Shown in pieces: positions 16,828 to 24,717 of a stretch of DNA of 53,247 bases (positions are counted from its first letter, which is position 1; every line of letters begins with the position of its first letter). The translations under genes and the position numbers were made by a program. A model generated the notes under the pieces. That model made no database searches. It saw only the letters and a list, made by a program, of their open reading frames with translations, and was not told where the DNA came from. This DNA comes from Parasedimentitalea denitrificans. GTDB taxonomy: Bacteria; Pseudomonadota; Alphaproteobacteria; Rhodobacterales; Rhodobacteraceae. The DNA lies in the NCBI RefSeq assembly GCF_011813015.1, contig NZ_QHLQ01000025.1:1-53247 (forward strand), in the 5' to 3' direction.

Positions 16828-17636
16828 AAAATGATCTGAACAAAATTATGTGGTCAACCATTGGCCTGCTTCTTGCTGCAGTCTGGGGACTACCCTTCCT
16901 CTATTCGGTCTGGACAGCATTCCATGATGAAATCTACTCAGCCAATTTTGTCTTGAATGCACCGCTAACACTGGAGAACTTTTTTGAAGCATGGCAGGCC
17001 GCGCCCTTTGCGTTGTATTTCCTGAACACCTTGATCTTGATCACCATCGTCTTGGTCGCAAATCTCGTGCTGTGCACCCTCGTGGCTTATGCTTTTGTGC
17101 GCTATCGCTTCCGATGGTCGGGTTTTCTCTTCGCGCTGATCATGGTCCAGCTTCTGGTGTCGCCCGAAATTCTGATCGTCGAGAATTACCTTACGTTGTC
17201 CAGAATCGGCATGATCGATACGATCCTTGGGATTGCACTGCCTTATCTGACCTCTGCTTTTGGCATATTTCTATTGCGGCAAACCTTCATGACCGTCCCT
17301 GTTTCCTTGGACGAAGCGGCTCAAATCGAAGGGGCCGGAGCATGGCGCGTCCTTTGGAACATCTACGTGCCGTTGGCAAAGCCCATCTATCTGGCCTACG
17401 CGCTGGTCTCGATTAGCTTTCATTGGAACAACTTTCTGTGGCCATTGATTGTGACTAACTCTCCCGAAGTGCGCCCCGTCACAGTCGGCCTGAGTGTGTT
17501 TGCAACGGTCGAAAGCGGTGTGGAATGGTCACTCGTCAATGCTGCGACCTTGATGACTACAGCACCACTGATCATCGCCTTTATCATCTTCCAACGCCAA
17601 TTCGTTGCCAACTTCATGCGGGCAGGCATCAAATAA
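16824..17636 (+). CDS. ugpE: ABC transporter permease, UgpE-like
   Basis: The product has 270 residues with six predicted membrane segments. The EAA loop reads SLDEAAQIEGAGAWRVLWNI near 160-180. The short N-terminal tail and strong C-terminal helices match the UgpE/MalG partner subunit. It begins at an ATG overlapping the previous stop (ATGA) and is followed after 17 bp by the phosphodiesterase gene, so importer and enzyme are expressed together. Confidence 0.9.
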   Translation: MKNDLNKIMWSTIGLLLAAVWGLPFLYSVWTAFHDEIYSANFVLNAPLTLENFFEAWQAAPFALYFLNTLILITIVLVANLVLCTLVAYAFVRYRFRWSGFLFALIMVQLLVSPEILIVENYLTLSRIGMIDTILGIALPYLTSAFGIFLLRQTFMTVPVSLDEAAQIEGAGAWRVLWNIYVPLAKPIYLAYALVSISFHWNNFLWPLIVTNSPEVRPVTVGLSVFATVESGVEWSLVNAATLMTTAPLIIAFIIFQRQFVANFMRAGIK

Positions 17637-17653
17637 TCGCTTCGGAGCACTAA

Positions 17654-18433
17654 ATGCTAATCGCACATATCTCAGATTTCCACGTTTTCGCCCATGCGCC
17701 CGAGACATCGCTGGTGCGCAAAGATGCGGCAGATGCGGCCCGCAAGGTCGTCGCTGATATCGCGGCGCATACGCCGCTGTTTGACGCTGTTATATTCACA
17801 GGCGATCTGGCAGATGGCGGTTCCGCTGCGGATTATGAGCTGTTGAAAGAGATCCTTGCACCGCTAAATATGCCGGTGTTTGTGGTCCCAGGTAATCACG
17901 ATAAGCGTGATGGATTGCGGGCCGCGTTTCAGGCAATTGTCCCTTTCGGCCCAGGCCCGTATCTGCATTATGAGGCGTGCGTCGGCGATCTGCGGATCCT
18001 TGCCCTCGACACCCTTGTTAACGATAAGGTTTACGGCGCACTCGATCCCAGCCAGCTTGACTGGTTAGAGAGCAGACTCGCAGAACACCATTCTGGCCCC
18101 ACAATCATTGCCATGCACCACCCGCCGTTCCCATCAGGTGTTACTGCACTTGATGACATGAGCTTGAGAGACGGGAAAGAGCCGCTTGCGCGCATTGTTG
18201 CAGATTGCGACACGCCATTGATTATCTTGGCTGGGCATATCCACAGGCCGTTTCAAGCCATTTGGTTTGGTGCGTTTTGTCAGGTCGGGGGCGGGCCATC
18301 CTTTCAGCACGCGCTAGACCTTGGGCTAGAGGCACCGGAGCCGGGAAGCATCTCCGAACCGTATGCCTATCTCATCTTACGCCTTGATGGGCCCGATACA
18401 CTGACCAATCATAAAAGGTATGTCTCACTGTGA
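17654..18433 (+). CDS. Metallophosphoesterase, GpdQ/CpdA-type phosphodiesterase
   Basis: The product has 259 residues. The full two-metal calcineurin-like signature is present in order: ISDFHV (residues 6-11; DxH), GDLADGG (about 55), PGNHDKR (about 79), MHHPPF and AGHIHRP. These are the metal ligands of the class III cyclic-nucleotide phosphodiesterase/GpdQ family, whose members cleave cyclic nucleotides or glycerophosphodiesters. Next to a UgpB-like importer, a glycerophosphodiesterase role is the better guess. There is no signal peptide, so it acts in the cytoplasm after uptake. The GTG of the next gene overlaps its stop. Confidence 0.88.
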   Translation: MLIAHISDFHVFAHAPETSLVRKDAADAARKVVADIAAHTPLFDAVIFTGDLADGGSAADYELLKEILAPLNMPVFVVPGNHDKRDGLRAAFQAIVPFGPGPYLHYEACVGDLRILALDTLVNDKVYGALDPSQLDWLESRLAEHHSGPTIIAMHHPPFPSGVTALDDMSLRDGKEPLARIVADCDTPLIILAGHIHRPFQAIWFGAFCQVGGGPSFQHALDLGLEAPEPGSISEPYAYLILRLDGPDTLTNHKRYVSL

Positions 18434-19239
18434 CTTTAGTCGTAACACCACACTGCGCAAAAATCGTTGAAACCATCGCTTGCAACGCAGGCCATCTGGC
18501 CTTGTCACATTTTAATAAGCTCAGCACTTTGCCAGTTGAAACCAAGGGGCATCTTGATCTTGTTACTGTGGCAGACCAGGAGGTCGAGGCCTTTATCACC
18601 CGCGCTCTGATTGATGCCTTTCCGGATGACGGTGTATTCGGAGAGGAAGGCGCATCTCGACATAGCCGTTCTGGCCGGACTTGGGTCGTCGACCCCATCG
18701 ACGGGACCTTCAATTTCGTTCGCGGTAGTGATCAATGGGCTGTGTCGATCGGACTATATCATGGGGGACGCCCAGTTTTCGGTGTCATTCACGTCCCGGT
18801 TCGCGCGCAAACGCTGGTCGGCGGAGAAGGCTACGCAAGCACCATGAATGGTGCTGTTATGGAGACGCGTATGGGTATGAAAGCAGATCAGGCCGCCTGT
18901 GGTGTCGGCTTTCATCCGGTCATTCCGATTGATTTGCGGCTCAATACACTACGTTTTGTTTTGGAAGAAGCGCAGATGACGTTTCGCTCCTGCGGCTCTG
19001 CCACTTTGTCTCTGATCGAAGTCGCACTAGGTCAGGTTGATGGTTACCTTGGAACAGGCGAGTCCACATGGGACCTGATGGCCGCCATTCCGATATTGGA
19101 ACAAATTGGAATTGGGTGCACGGTGAATTGGACGCAGACCGATCTGAACGACAAACTGCGCTTTGCCTGCGGGACGCAGGAATTTCTGGATGCTGTCGCC
19201 CCGATGTTTCCTGTCGGCACGACTTTGGCGCTGAATTGA
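18430..19239 (+). CDS. Inositol-monophosphatase-family phosphatase
   Basis: The product has 269 residues. It has the Mg-binding signatures of the family: GEEGA near 76, WVVDPIDGTFNF near 90 and the C-terminal GESTWDLMAA in place of the usual WDxAAG. The substrate could be inositol-1-phosphate, histidinol phosphate or a nucleotide bisphosphate. Last in the operon after a phosphodiesterase, it could remove phosphate from the cleaved head group. It starts at a GTG that overlaps the preceding stop, and no terminator was found behind it. Confidence 0.88.
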   Translation: MTLVVTPHCAKIVETIACNAGHLALSHFNKLSTLPVETKGHLDLVTVADQEVEAFITRALIDAFPDDGVFGEEGASRHSRSGRTWVVDPIDGTFNFVRGSDQWAVSIGLYHGGRPVFGVIHVPVRAQTLVGGEGYASTMNGAVMETRMGMKADQAACGVGFHPVIPIDLRLNTLRFVLEEAQMTFRSCGSATLSLIEVALGQVDGYLGTGESTWDLMAAIPILEQIGIGCTVNWTQTDLNDKLRFACGTQEFLDAVAPMFPVGTTLALN

Positions 19240-19846
19240 AGACAAAAGCACCTTTTTCCTCATCAGCCGAATTGGCTAGGAGAGAACCATTCTTACGTTT
19301 GTGTTACATGTTGCAGGTGCTGAGGCTTTGTTAATCTGGGCTGTGCGATTAGTGCGGACCGGAGTCGAGCGAGGATTTGCAGCACCTATGGGCATCTGGC
19401 TACGGCATTCGGGCAAGAACCGATTGCTTGCGGCGGGAACCGGTGTACCTGGCCGTTTCTATCTCTCCTGTCTCGTGTGACTTAGCGCGCGGCTATGTCT
19501 TCTTCGGACTGTGAGCGCCCAATGGATGTTATCGCCATGAAACGGAACTGTTGGCTGCCTTTGTCTGTCGATTGGTGAAGTACTAAGTTCCACTTTCTGT
19601 GGCGGCGAAAAGTTGGTTCGAGCCTATGGAAGGCACGCAGGGGCTGATACAGTGGTTGTTGGCAGCGCGAAGGACCTCTGACTGAATGGTCAAAAAGTGC
19701 AGAAATGCCGTGTTTTGTAAGCTGGCCCTATAAAGCTATACTTCCGGCTTTTGGGGGAGGTGCCGGGGTGGGGGCAGGTATCGGACGATGGGTGATCGAT
19801 ACGCTGACAAAGTAGGAACATCGCAGAGTTCAATAATACTGATTTC
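19240..19846. other. Non-coding right end of the element
   Basis: About 600 bp separate the phosphatase gene from the right GGGACCC motifs. Both strands hold only short frames without ribosome sites or recognisable protein segments. No hairpin with a U-tract and no transposon ends were seen. It may be decayed cargo or the spacer between cargo and att site. Confidence 0.5.
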
Positions 19847-19895
19847 GGGACCCACGCCGGGACCCAAAATACACAGTGCATAGAAAGTGGGTCCC
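19847..19895. promoter_or_regulatory. Three GGGACCC motifs, candidate integrase arm sites (right)
   Basis: GGGACCC is at 19847-19853 and 19859-19865, and its complement GGGTCCC is at 19889-19895. The trio lies 39-87 bp inside attR. It mirrors the trio at 6243-6288 beside attL, which supports a role in binding integrase arms at both ends. Confidence 0.6.
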
Positions 19896-19933
19896 AAAAA
19901 AGCCTCCAACCAGTTGAGGTTAGAGGCTTTTTA
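19896..19933 (-). terminator. Bidirectional intrinsic terminator next to attR
   Basis: AAGCCTCCAACC (19900-19911) pairs with GGTTAGAGGCTT (19918-19929), with one mismatch and a 6-base loop. On the minus strand it is followed by six U residues, and on the plus strand by five. It lies immediately downstream of tRNA-Asn and would end tRNA transcription before it enters the element; it could also stop the cargo operon. Confidence 0.85.
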
Positions 19934-19980
19934 TGGCTCCGGCGGTAGGGATCGAACCTACGACCAATTGATTAACAGTC
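19934..19980. repeat. Right attachment site (attR) inside tRNA-Asn
   Basis: This copy is identical over 47 bp to 6063-6109 and forms the 3' half of the intact tRNA-Asn. The element supplies this half, so the tRNA stays functional after integration. Confidence 0.92.
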
Positions 19981-20008
19981 AACTGCTCTACCGCTGAGCT
20001 ACGCCGGA
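19934..20008 (-). tRNA. tRNA-Asn (GTT)
   Basis: This is a 75-nt cloverleaf with encoded CCA. The acceptor strands TCCGGCG and CGCCGGA pair fully, the D arm contains GCTCAGCGGTAGAGC, and the anticodon loop is CTGTTAA with anticodon GTT. The T arm is TAGGTTCGATCCCTA. Its 3' half is the integration target of the neighbouring element. Confidence 0.97.
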
Positions 20009-20019
20009 ACGGTTTGTGT

Positions 20020-20048
20020 GATATAGCGTCGGGTTTCTTGACCGTCTA
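20020..20048 (-). promoter_or_regulatory. Candidate promoter of tRNA-Asn
   Basis: On the minus strand, TAGACG (20043-20048) matches the -35 at four of six positions and TATATC (20020-20025) the -10, with a 17-bp spacer. Transcription would begin about 5 bp upstream of the mature tRNA. Confidence 0.5.
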
Positions 20049-20085
20049 GAGAAGAATTGAGAAAATCCCAAAATATTTTCTCCAC

Positions 20086-21003
20086 CTATTTAGCCAATTG
20101 AAATGTGGTGTCAAAGGTCAGCTCCCCTGTTGGTTCGACAATAGACTTTTCCATTAAATCAATGATATGTGCGAGAATGTTGCGCTCAGCCGCTGCCAAC
20201 AGTGGCGCTGGTGTCGTAGTGTAAATGACCTGTGCAAGTTCTTTGGCAGTCGCAGGGCTTCTCTGCAGTTCGTCAAGAACGGCCTGTTCACGGGTTTTCC
20301 GATGGGCAATTAGCCAGTCAATCCGTGATAAGGGATCACTGACGGGCGCGCCGTGGCCGGGATGGAATACGCGCCAGTGCCTTGCTCGCAGGCGGGAACA
20401 AGAGGCCATGAAGTCGCTTAGATCACCATCAGGTGGTGACACCAGAGAACTGGCCCAACCCATGACATGGTCCGCCGTGAAACACGCGTCATTCCAACCG
20501 AGCGCAATGTGATTGCCTAAATGTCCAGGGGTGTGGATAACCTCTAGGTTCCAACCTTCGCCAGTGATTATTGATCCATCTTTGACAAGTATGTCTGGGC
20601 GAAATTCCGCATCTATACCCTCACCACCACCCACTAACCCTGCTGCAGCAAGATCAGCCATAATTTTGCTACGTCCAGCCGTGGCGTCACCGAAGGCATA
20701 GACCGGGGCACCAGTTCTTTGGCTGAGGGGGGCTGCAAGAGGGGAGTGATCGAGATGACTGTGAGTGACTATAATATGAGATATGTGCTGGCCTGGACCA
20801 ATAGCCGCTAAAATTGCATCCAGGTGATTAGGTAGAGTAGGACCCGGATCAATTACCGCAATTGATGTTTCACCCAGCAAATAAGTATTGGTGCCGCGAT
20901 ATGTCATAGGCGATGGGTTGCCCGCCACTATTCGTCGCAACCCAGATTCCAACTCATACGCTGTCCCGGTGATTGGGTTGAATTCATCAGGAGCCTGCAT
21001 CAT
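20086..21003 (-). CDS. MBL-fold metallo-hydrolase with winged-helix C-terminus
   Basis: The product has 305 residues. The metal site is clear: THSHLDHS near 101-108, HTPGHLGNH near 166 and the later HPGHG near 220. The C-terminal 240-300 (EQAVLDELQRSPATAKELAQVIY) matches the winged helix of LACTB2-like hydrolases. These hydrolyse thioesters, RNA or other substrates; the present substrate is unknown. It is cytoplasmic, with no signal peptide. It is divergent from the histidine kinase gene, sharing an 82-bp promoter region. Two adjacent ATG codons make the start uncertain by one residue. Confidence 0.88.
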   Translation of the reverse strand: MMQAPDEFNPITGTAYELESGLRRIVAGNPSPMTYRGTNTYLLGETSIAVIDPGPTLPNHLDAILAAIGPGQHISHIIVTHSHLDHSPLAAPLSQRTGAPVYAFGDATAGRSKIMADLAAAGLVGGGEGIDAEFRPDILVKDGSIITGEGWNLEVIHTPGHLGNHIALGWNDACFTADHVMGWASSLVSPPDGDLSDFMASCSRLRARHWRVFHPGHGAPVSDPLSRIDWLIAHRKTREQAVLDELQRSPATAKELAQVIYTTTPAPLLAAAERNILAHIIDLMEKSIVEPTGELTFDTTFQLAK

Positions 21004-21085
21004 TGTGCCTCGAGTGTTTGCATTCGACTAAATGTCTGTTGGTGACTGTGTTTTGCAGTCCTTTCAGTGCTGAATAGGCTTAACT

Positions 21086-22405
21086 ATGTTCTTTCCATGG
21101 CTCAAACGTTATATGCCGCGCAGCCTGTATGGGCGTGCCGCTTTGATCATGATGTTGCCTATCGTGGTGCTTCAGTTCGTCGTGTTTAATGCGTTTATTC
21201 AGCGCCATCTGCAGGAAGTAACCGAGCAGATGACTGTGACGATCTTGCGTGAGTTGGAAGTGATTGCAAACGTTACGTCGTCAAGTTCAACCCAAGAAGA
21301 CTTGATTGAGCAAGCATCACCTTTGCTGGCGCCGTTGGGAATGAAGTTACGCTTTCTTGATGAATCAGAGCTGCCTGCTTGGGACGAATTGGCCTGGAAT
21401 GAGTTTTCTGGACGGATAGTCCGGGATACGCTTCGTGAGAAATTTGCACCAATCCTGGCGGTGAAGTTTCTGAAAAATAAACAGGTCAAATTGATTTTCT
21501 CAAATGAACTCGGACCGTTGGAAGTTAGTTTCAGTCGAAGGCGACTGACGGTGTCATCACCGCACCAGCTTATTGTCACTATGTTGTTCTTCAGCATTTG
21601 CATGACGGTTATTAGCTTTCTTTACATGCGTAACCAATTGCGACCAATCAAACGATTAGCTGATGCTGCGCAAGCATTTGGTAGAGGCAGAACGGTAGAA
21701 TACAAGCCAACGGGTGCCACAGAAGTGCGAATAGCCGGGAGTGCGTTTCTGGACATGAGAGCCCGTATCGACCGCCAGATCGAACAGCGCACACTCATGT
21801 TGTCAGGAGTTAGCCATGATCTCCGTACACCTTTGACCCGGATGAAGCTTGGGTTGGCGTTACTGGATGACGAAGATGCCAGACCTTTGTTGCAAGATGT
21901 CGACGAAATGCAACAGCTGCTGGATGCATTCCTCGATTTCTCACGTGGTGTGTCACTCCGCGATCCAGAGGACACAGACCCACGGGCTTTGGTTGCTTCA
22001 ATTGTTGAAGATTGGCGTCGAGAGGGCAAAGACGTGATGCTAGGTGAACTCTGCAGCGATGGCACTGTGATGTTGCGTCCAGGGGCGATACGTCGTGCGA
22101 TTAACAATCTTGTATCGAATGCTGTGCGCTACGGAACCAGGGCGCGTGTTTCGGTTACTCTTACTGAAAAATCTTTGCGCATTCGCGTTGAAGATGACGG
22201 TTCAGGCATTCCACATACCCAAACTCGAGAGGCTATTAGACCCTTTACCAGGCTTGACCCAGCGCGCAATCAGGACTTGGGGTCTGGTGTGGGCTTGGGG
22301 TTGGCAATCGTTGCGGATGTTGCCCGTGCGCATGGTGGTGCTCTGCGGCTGGGTACAAGTCAGGATTTGGGAGGCCTACAGGCTGATATCGTTATCGGCA
22401 GGTAG
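21086..22405 (+). CDS. EnvZ-like sensor histidine kinase
   Basis: The product has 439 residues. One membrane segment lies at about 16-35 and another at about 161-182, bracketing a periplasmic sensor domain. A HAMP linker follows (LRPIKRLADAAQAFGRGRTV), then the H-box SGVSHDLRTPLTRMKL with His244. The ATP-binding half shows NLVSNAVRY (N box), DDGSGIP (G1) and GVGLGLAIV (G2). It matches the EnvZ/OmpR class of kinases. No response regulator gene lies beside it, so its partner must be encoded elsewhere. Confidence 0.92.
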   Translation: MFFPWLKRYMPRSLYGRAALIMMLPIVVLQFVVFNAFIQRHLQEVTEQMTVTILRELEVIANVTSSSSTQEDLIEQASPLLAPLGMKLRFLDESELPAWDELAWNEFSGRIVRDTLREKFAPILAVKFLKNKQVKLIFSNELGPLEVSFSRRRLTVSSPHQLIVTMLFFSICMTVISFLYMRNQLRPIKRLADAAQAFGRGRTVEYKPTGATEVRIAGSAFLDMRARIDRQIEQRTLMLSGVSHDLRTPLTRMKLGLALLDDEDARPLLQDVDEMQQLLDAFLDFSRGVSLRDPEDTDPRALVASIVEDWRREGKDVMLGELCSDGTVMLRPGAIRRAINNLVSNAVRYGTRARVSVTLTEKSLRIRVEDDGSGIPHTQTREAIRPFTRLDPARNQDLGSGVGLGLAIVADVARAHGGALRLGTSQDLGGLQADIVIGR

Positions 22406-22527
22406 TTGGTCTCTGACGGCGAGTGCGCGAATTGATGCTGAAAAAAACAATTTGTCTTGTGGTTGTTCACGTCGAAAGTACCATTACCCAATGGTACTTT
22501 AACGAATTCTGGGAAAGAGGATTTTCC

Positions 22528-23334
22528 ATGGTTGATTTCTGTAGGCGAGATTTAGTGTTGTTTTGCGTGGCGGCATTTTCCGGATTTGGAACGGCTTCTA
22601 TAGGGAGCGCCCAAACTGACAACATGCAACCATCGGAAATGGCCCGGGATCCACAAGCTATGGAGATCCTGGCGTCGGCTTCTGAATACCTGTCGGGGCA
22701 GGATACCCTTTCTATGGATTGGTTTGTGTCATTTGACGTGGTTGTAGATGGTCGCGAGAAGATCACCTACATGCGCAGTGGAGCCAATCTATTGCAACGT
22801 GAGGTAGGGTTCTACGGTTACTCAGAGTTTGGAGATGAAACGCGCGAGTATTTCTTTGATGGTTCTCAGTTTCAGATATTTGACGTCGAAGAAAATGCTT
22901 ATGTGTCTGCAGAAATCAACGGTGACTTTGATAATTTGGCTGACCGGTTAAGCGAGACTTACGATATTCGCTTGCCTATCTGGCAAGTGATGAGCTCTGA
23001 GCCTCGTGGAGAGCTGCTTGATCGAGCAACCTCAGCGGCTTACGTCGGAACAACCAGACTTGCCGGGCGCGAAGCACATCATCTGGCGTTTTCCAACTAT
23101 GACTCAGATTGGCAAATCTGGATCTCGACTGACGTTGATAGACCCGAGTTGATGATGATCGTCGGGACTGATCCCTATACCCAAGGGTGGCCACAGTATC
23201 GTGCCTATTTCACCAATTGGGATTTCGATCCAGAAATCCCTGAGGGCGTTTTCACCTATGTTCCAGATGAGCACGCCGACTTGATGGCCTGGCCAGTGCC
23301 TGAAGACGTTACAATTCTGGGGGAGCGGAACTGA
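22528..23334 (+). CDS. DUF2092 family periplasmic protein
   Basis: The product has 268 residues from the ATG at 22528, chosen for its AGGA site and the signal peptide that follows (LVLFCVAAFSGFGTASIGSA, cleaved near residue 29). The mature part (SEYLSGQDTLSMDWFVSFDV, TYMRSGANLLQREVGFYGY, YFFDGSQFQIF) fits the DUF2092 family of predicted exported proteins with a LolA-like fold. The function is unknown; a lipoprotein- or envelope-related role is possible. Its stop overlaps the next start (TGATG), so the pair is co-translated. Confidence 0.8.
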   Translation: MVDFCRRDLVLFCVAAFSGFGTASIGSAQTDNMQPSEMARDPQAMEILASASEYLSGQDTLSMDWFVSFDVVVDGREKITYMRSGANLLQREVGFYGYSEFGDETREYFFDGSQFQIFDVEENAYVSAEINGDFDNLADRLSETYDIRLPIWQVMSSEPRGELLDRATSAAYVGTTRLAGREAHHLAFSNYDSDWQIWISTDVDRPELMMIVGTDPYTQGWPQYRAYFTNWDFDPEIPEGVFTYVPDEHADLMAWPVPEDVTILGERN

Positions 23335-24614
23335 TGCGACAGTTTTTTATTGGTGTACTCATCTTCGCTTTGTCGGTTGGCACCTCACCAGAGAGCGTTA
23401 TGCGATTGTCACCGCGCGCAGATTCAGCAGATGCTAGAGGCCACGGAGGTGGTGGTGGCCGGGCCCGAGGCGGTGGTGGCAATCGAGGTGGATTTTCCAG
23501 TGCGCCAAGATCGCGGCCTTCTGGCGCCAGAACTCGACCATCCGCAGGGACACGCCCCTCAACTAGACCGTCCACGCGCCCGGCGACTAAGCCTGCAACT
23601 CGGCCGGCGACGAAACCTGCAACCCGTCCCGCGACTAGGCCCGCAGCGAAACCTGTAACACGACCTGCTAGGCCACCCGCGACGAACCCTAGCCGGCCTG
23701 CAGCTGGCCAGCGCCCCGCGACACGCCCTTCAACAGGTGTTCGTCCGCCGGGTTCCCGCCCAGTGGGATCACGCCCGCCCGGTACTCGGCCTCCTGGGCA
23801 TCGACCACCCGGAACGCGTCCACCTGGAACGCGCCCGCCAATTGGTGGTCGGCCACCAGGATATCGCCCTCCGGGTTATCGTCCGCCTGCTTATCGCCCA
23901 CCATACCACCGGCCGCCTTACTACCGGCCGCCACATTACCATTATGGCCCATATTATTATAATTCGGGTTGGGGCTGGTTCTTTACGGCGGCAATTATTG
24001 GCTCGACATTGGTCTACACGACCTCATTGCCATCGGATAAAGAGTGCCAGAAGATAACTGACAACGGCGAGACTTTGTATCTGTGCGACGGAGTTTTGTA
24101 CCGCTCGACTTTTTATGAAGATGAAAAAGTCTACGAGATTGTCTCGGACCCTCCGGCTGAAGAAGGTCAGCCGCAATCCGTAGTGGGCATGGGGCTGACA
24201 GATCCCTTTACCCGTGGGGAAACAGTGAGAGAGTTGCAAAACCGTCTTGTCGGTGCTGGCTATGATGTCGGCAGCGTGGATGGTGTGTTTGGCAGCGGCA
24301 CGGAATCTGCTGTGATGTGGTTGCAGTATGACAATGGGCTGGAGTCCACAGGGTTAGTTGACCCTGCGACCGCCAATCTGTTGGGTTATGACGTGCCAGG
24401 TGCCGCAGAGCCGACGACGCCGCCTGCTCAGGAAGCGCCACCAACTGACCCGGCTGCCAATTCGGAAGCCGCTGAATCTACAGATCCAGCATCACCTTCA
24501 GATGTTGAGGTAGATGGATCAGCGCCCGAGCAACCCGAGGCCACTGCACCCGCTGATGCGGAGGCTACAAATGAAGCCGGGGCTGCTGACGTAACGGCTG
24601 CGCCGGATAACTAA
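23334..24614 (+). CDS. Exported Arg/Pro-repeat protein with peptidoglycan-binding domain
   Basis: The product has 426 residues. A hydrophobic N-terminus (about 1-18) is followed by Gly/Arg-rich sequence and then about 130 residues of low-complexity repeats, first RPAT/KPAT units and then RPPG and RPPYY units. A hydrophobic stretch (WFFTAAIIGSTLVY, about 210-225) comes next. Residues 290-355 form a peptidoglycan-binding domain (VRELQNRLVGAGYDVGSVDG, AVMWLQYDNGL). The tail is Pro/Ala/Glu-rich. It probably spans or anchors the periplasm and contacts the cell wall. It is coupled to the DUF2092 gene and followed by a strong terminator. Confidence 0.8.
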   Translation: MRQFFIGVLIFALSVGTSPESVMRLSPRADSADARGHGGGGGRARGGGGNRGGFSSAPRSRPSGARTRPSAGTRPSTRPSTRPATKPATRPATKPATRPATRPAAKPVTRPARPPATNPSRPAAGQRPATRPSTGVRPPGSRPVGSRPPGTRPPGHRPPGTRPPGTRPPIGGRPPGYRPPGYRPPAYRPPYHRPPYYRPPHYHYGPYYYNSGWGWFFTAAIIGSTLVYTTSLPSDKECQKITDNGETLYLCDGVLYRSTFYEDEKVYEIVSDPPAEEGQPQSVVGMGLTDPFTRGETVRELQNRLVGAGYDVGSVDGVFGSGTESAVMWLQYDNGLESTGLVDPATANLLGYDVPGAAEPTTPPAQEAPPTDPAANSEAAESTDPASPSDVEVDGSAPEQPEATAPADAEATNEAGAADVTAAPDN

Positions 24615-24621
24615 ACGACTT

Positions 24622-24650
24622 CAGATGCCGATCTTTGAGATCGGCATCTG
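24622..24650 (+). terminator. Intrinsic terminator
   Basis: CAGATGCCGATC (24622-24633) and GATCGGCATCTG (24639-24650) form a perfect 12-bp stem with a 5-base loop, followed by a weak T-rich run. It lies 8 bp after the Arg/Pro-repeat gene and separates it from the convergent dehydrogenase gene. Confidence 0.8.
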
Positions 24651-24717
24651 ATACTTATTTGAGCAGGCACCGCTATTCGATACAGCCACGGCGATATAGC
24701 AATATCACTGCTGGGTT

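Larger units (their letters stand above)
6063..19980. mobile_element. Integrative element inserted in tRNA-Asn
   Basis: Two identical 47-bp copies of the 3' half of tRNA-Asn bound this stretch, at 6063-6109 and 19934-19980. A tyrosine integrase gene starts 193 bp inside the left copy. Between them are a small probable HTH protein, a primase-helicase, an iteron cluster, an unknown protein and a complete ABC-transporter operon with two hydrolases. I see no capsid, tail, portal, relaxase or type IV secretion genes. It is therefore more like a satellite or integrative plasmid than a complete prophage or self-transmissible ICE. The length between matching repeat ends is about 13.87 kb. Confidence 0.88.

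Noticed and set aside
23309..23575. 88-residue minus-strand Pro-rich frame opposite the Arg/Pro-repeat gene
   Set aside because: It is a complement artefact of the Gly/Arg-rich repeats.
23570..23930. Direct DNA repeats as a mobile or CRISPR feature
   Set aside because: They encode in-frame Arg/Pro units within one open protein.
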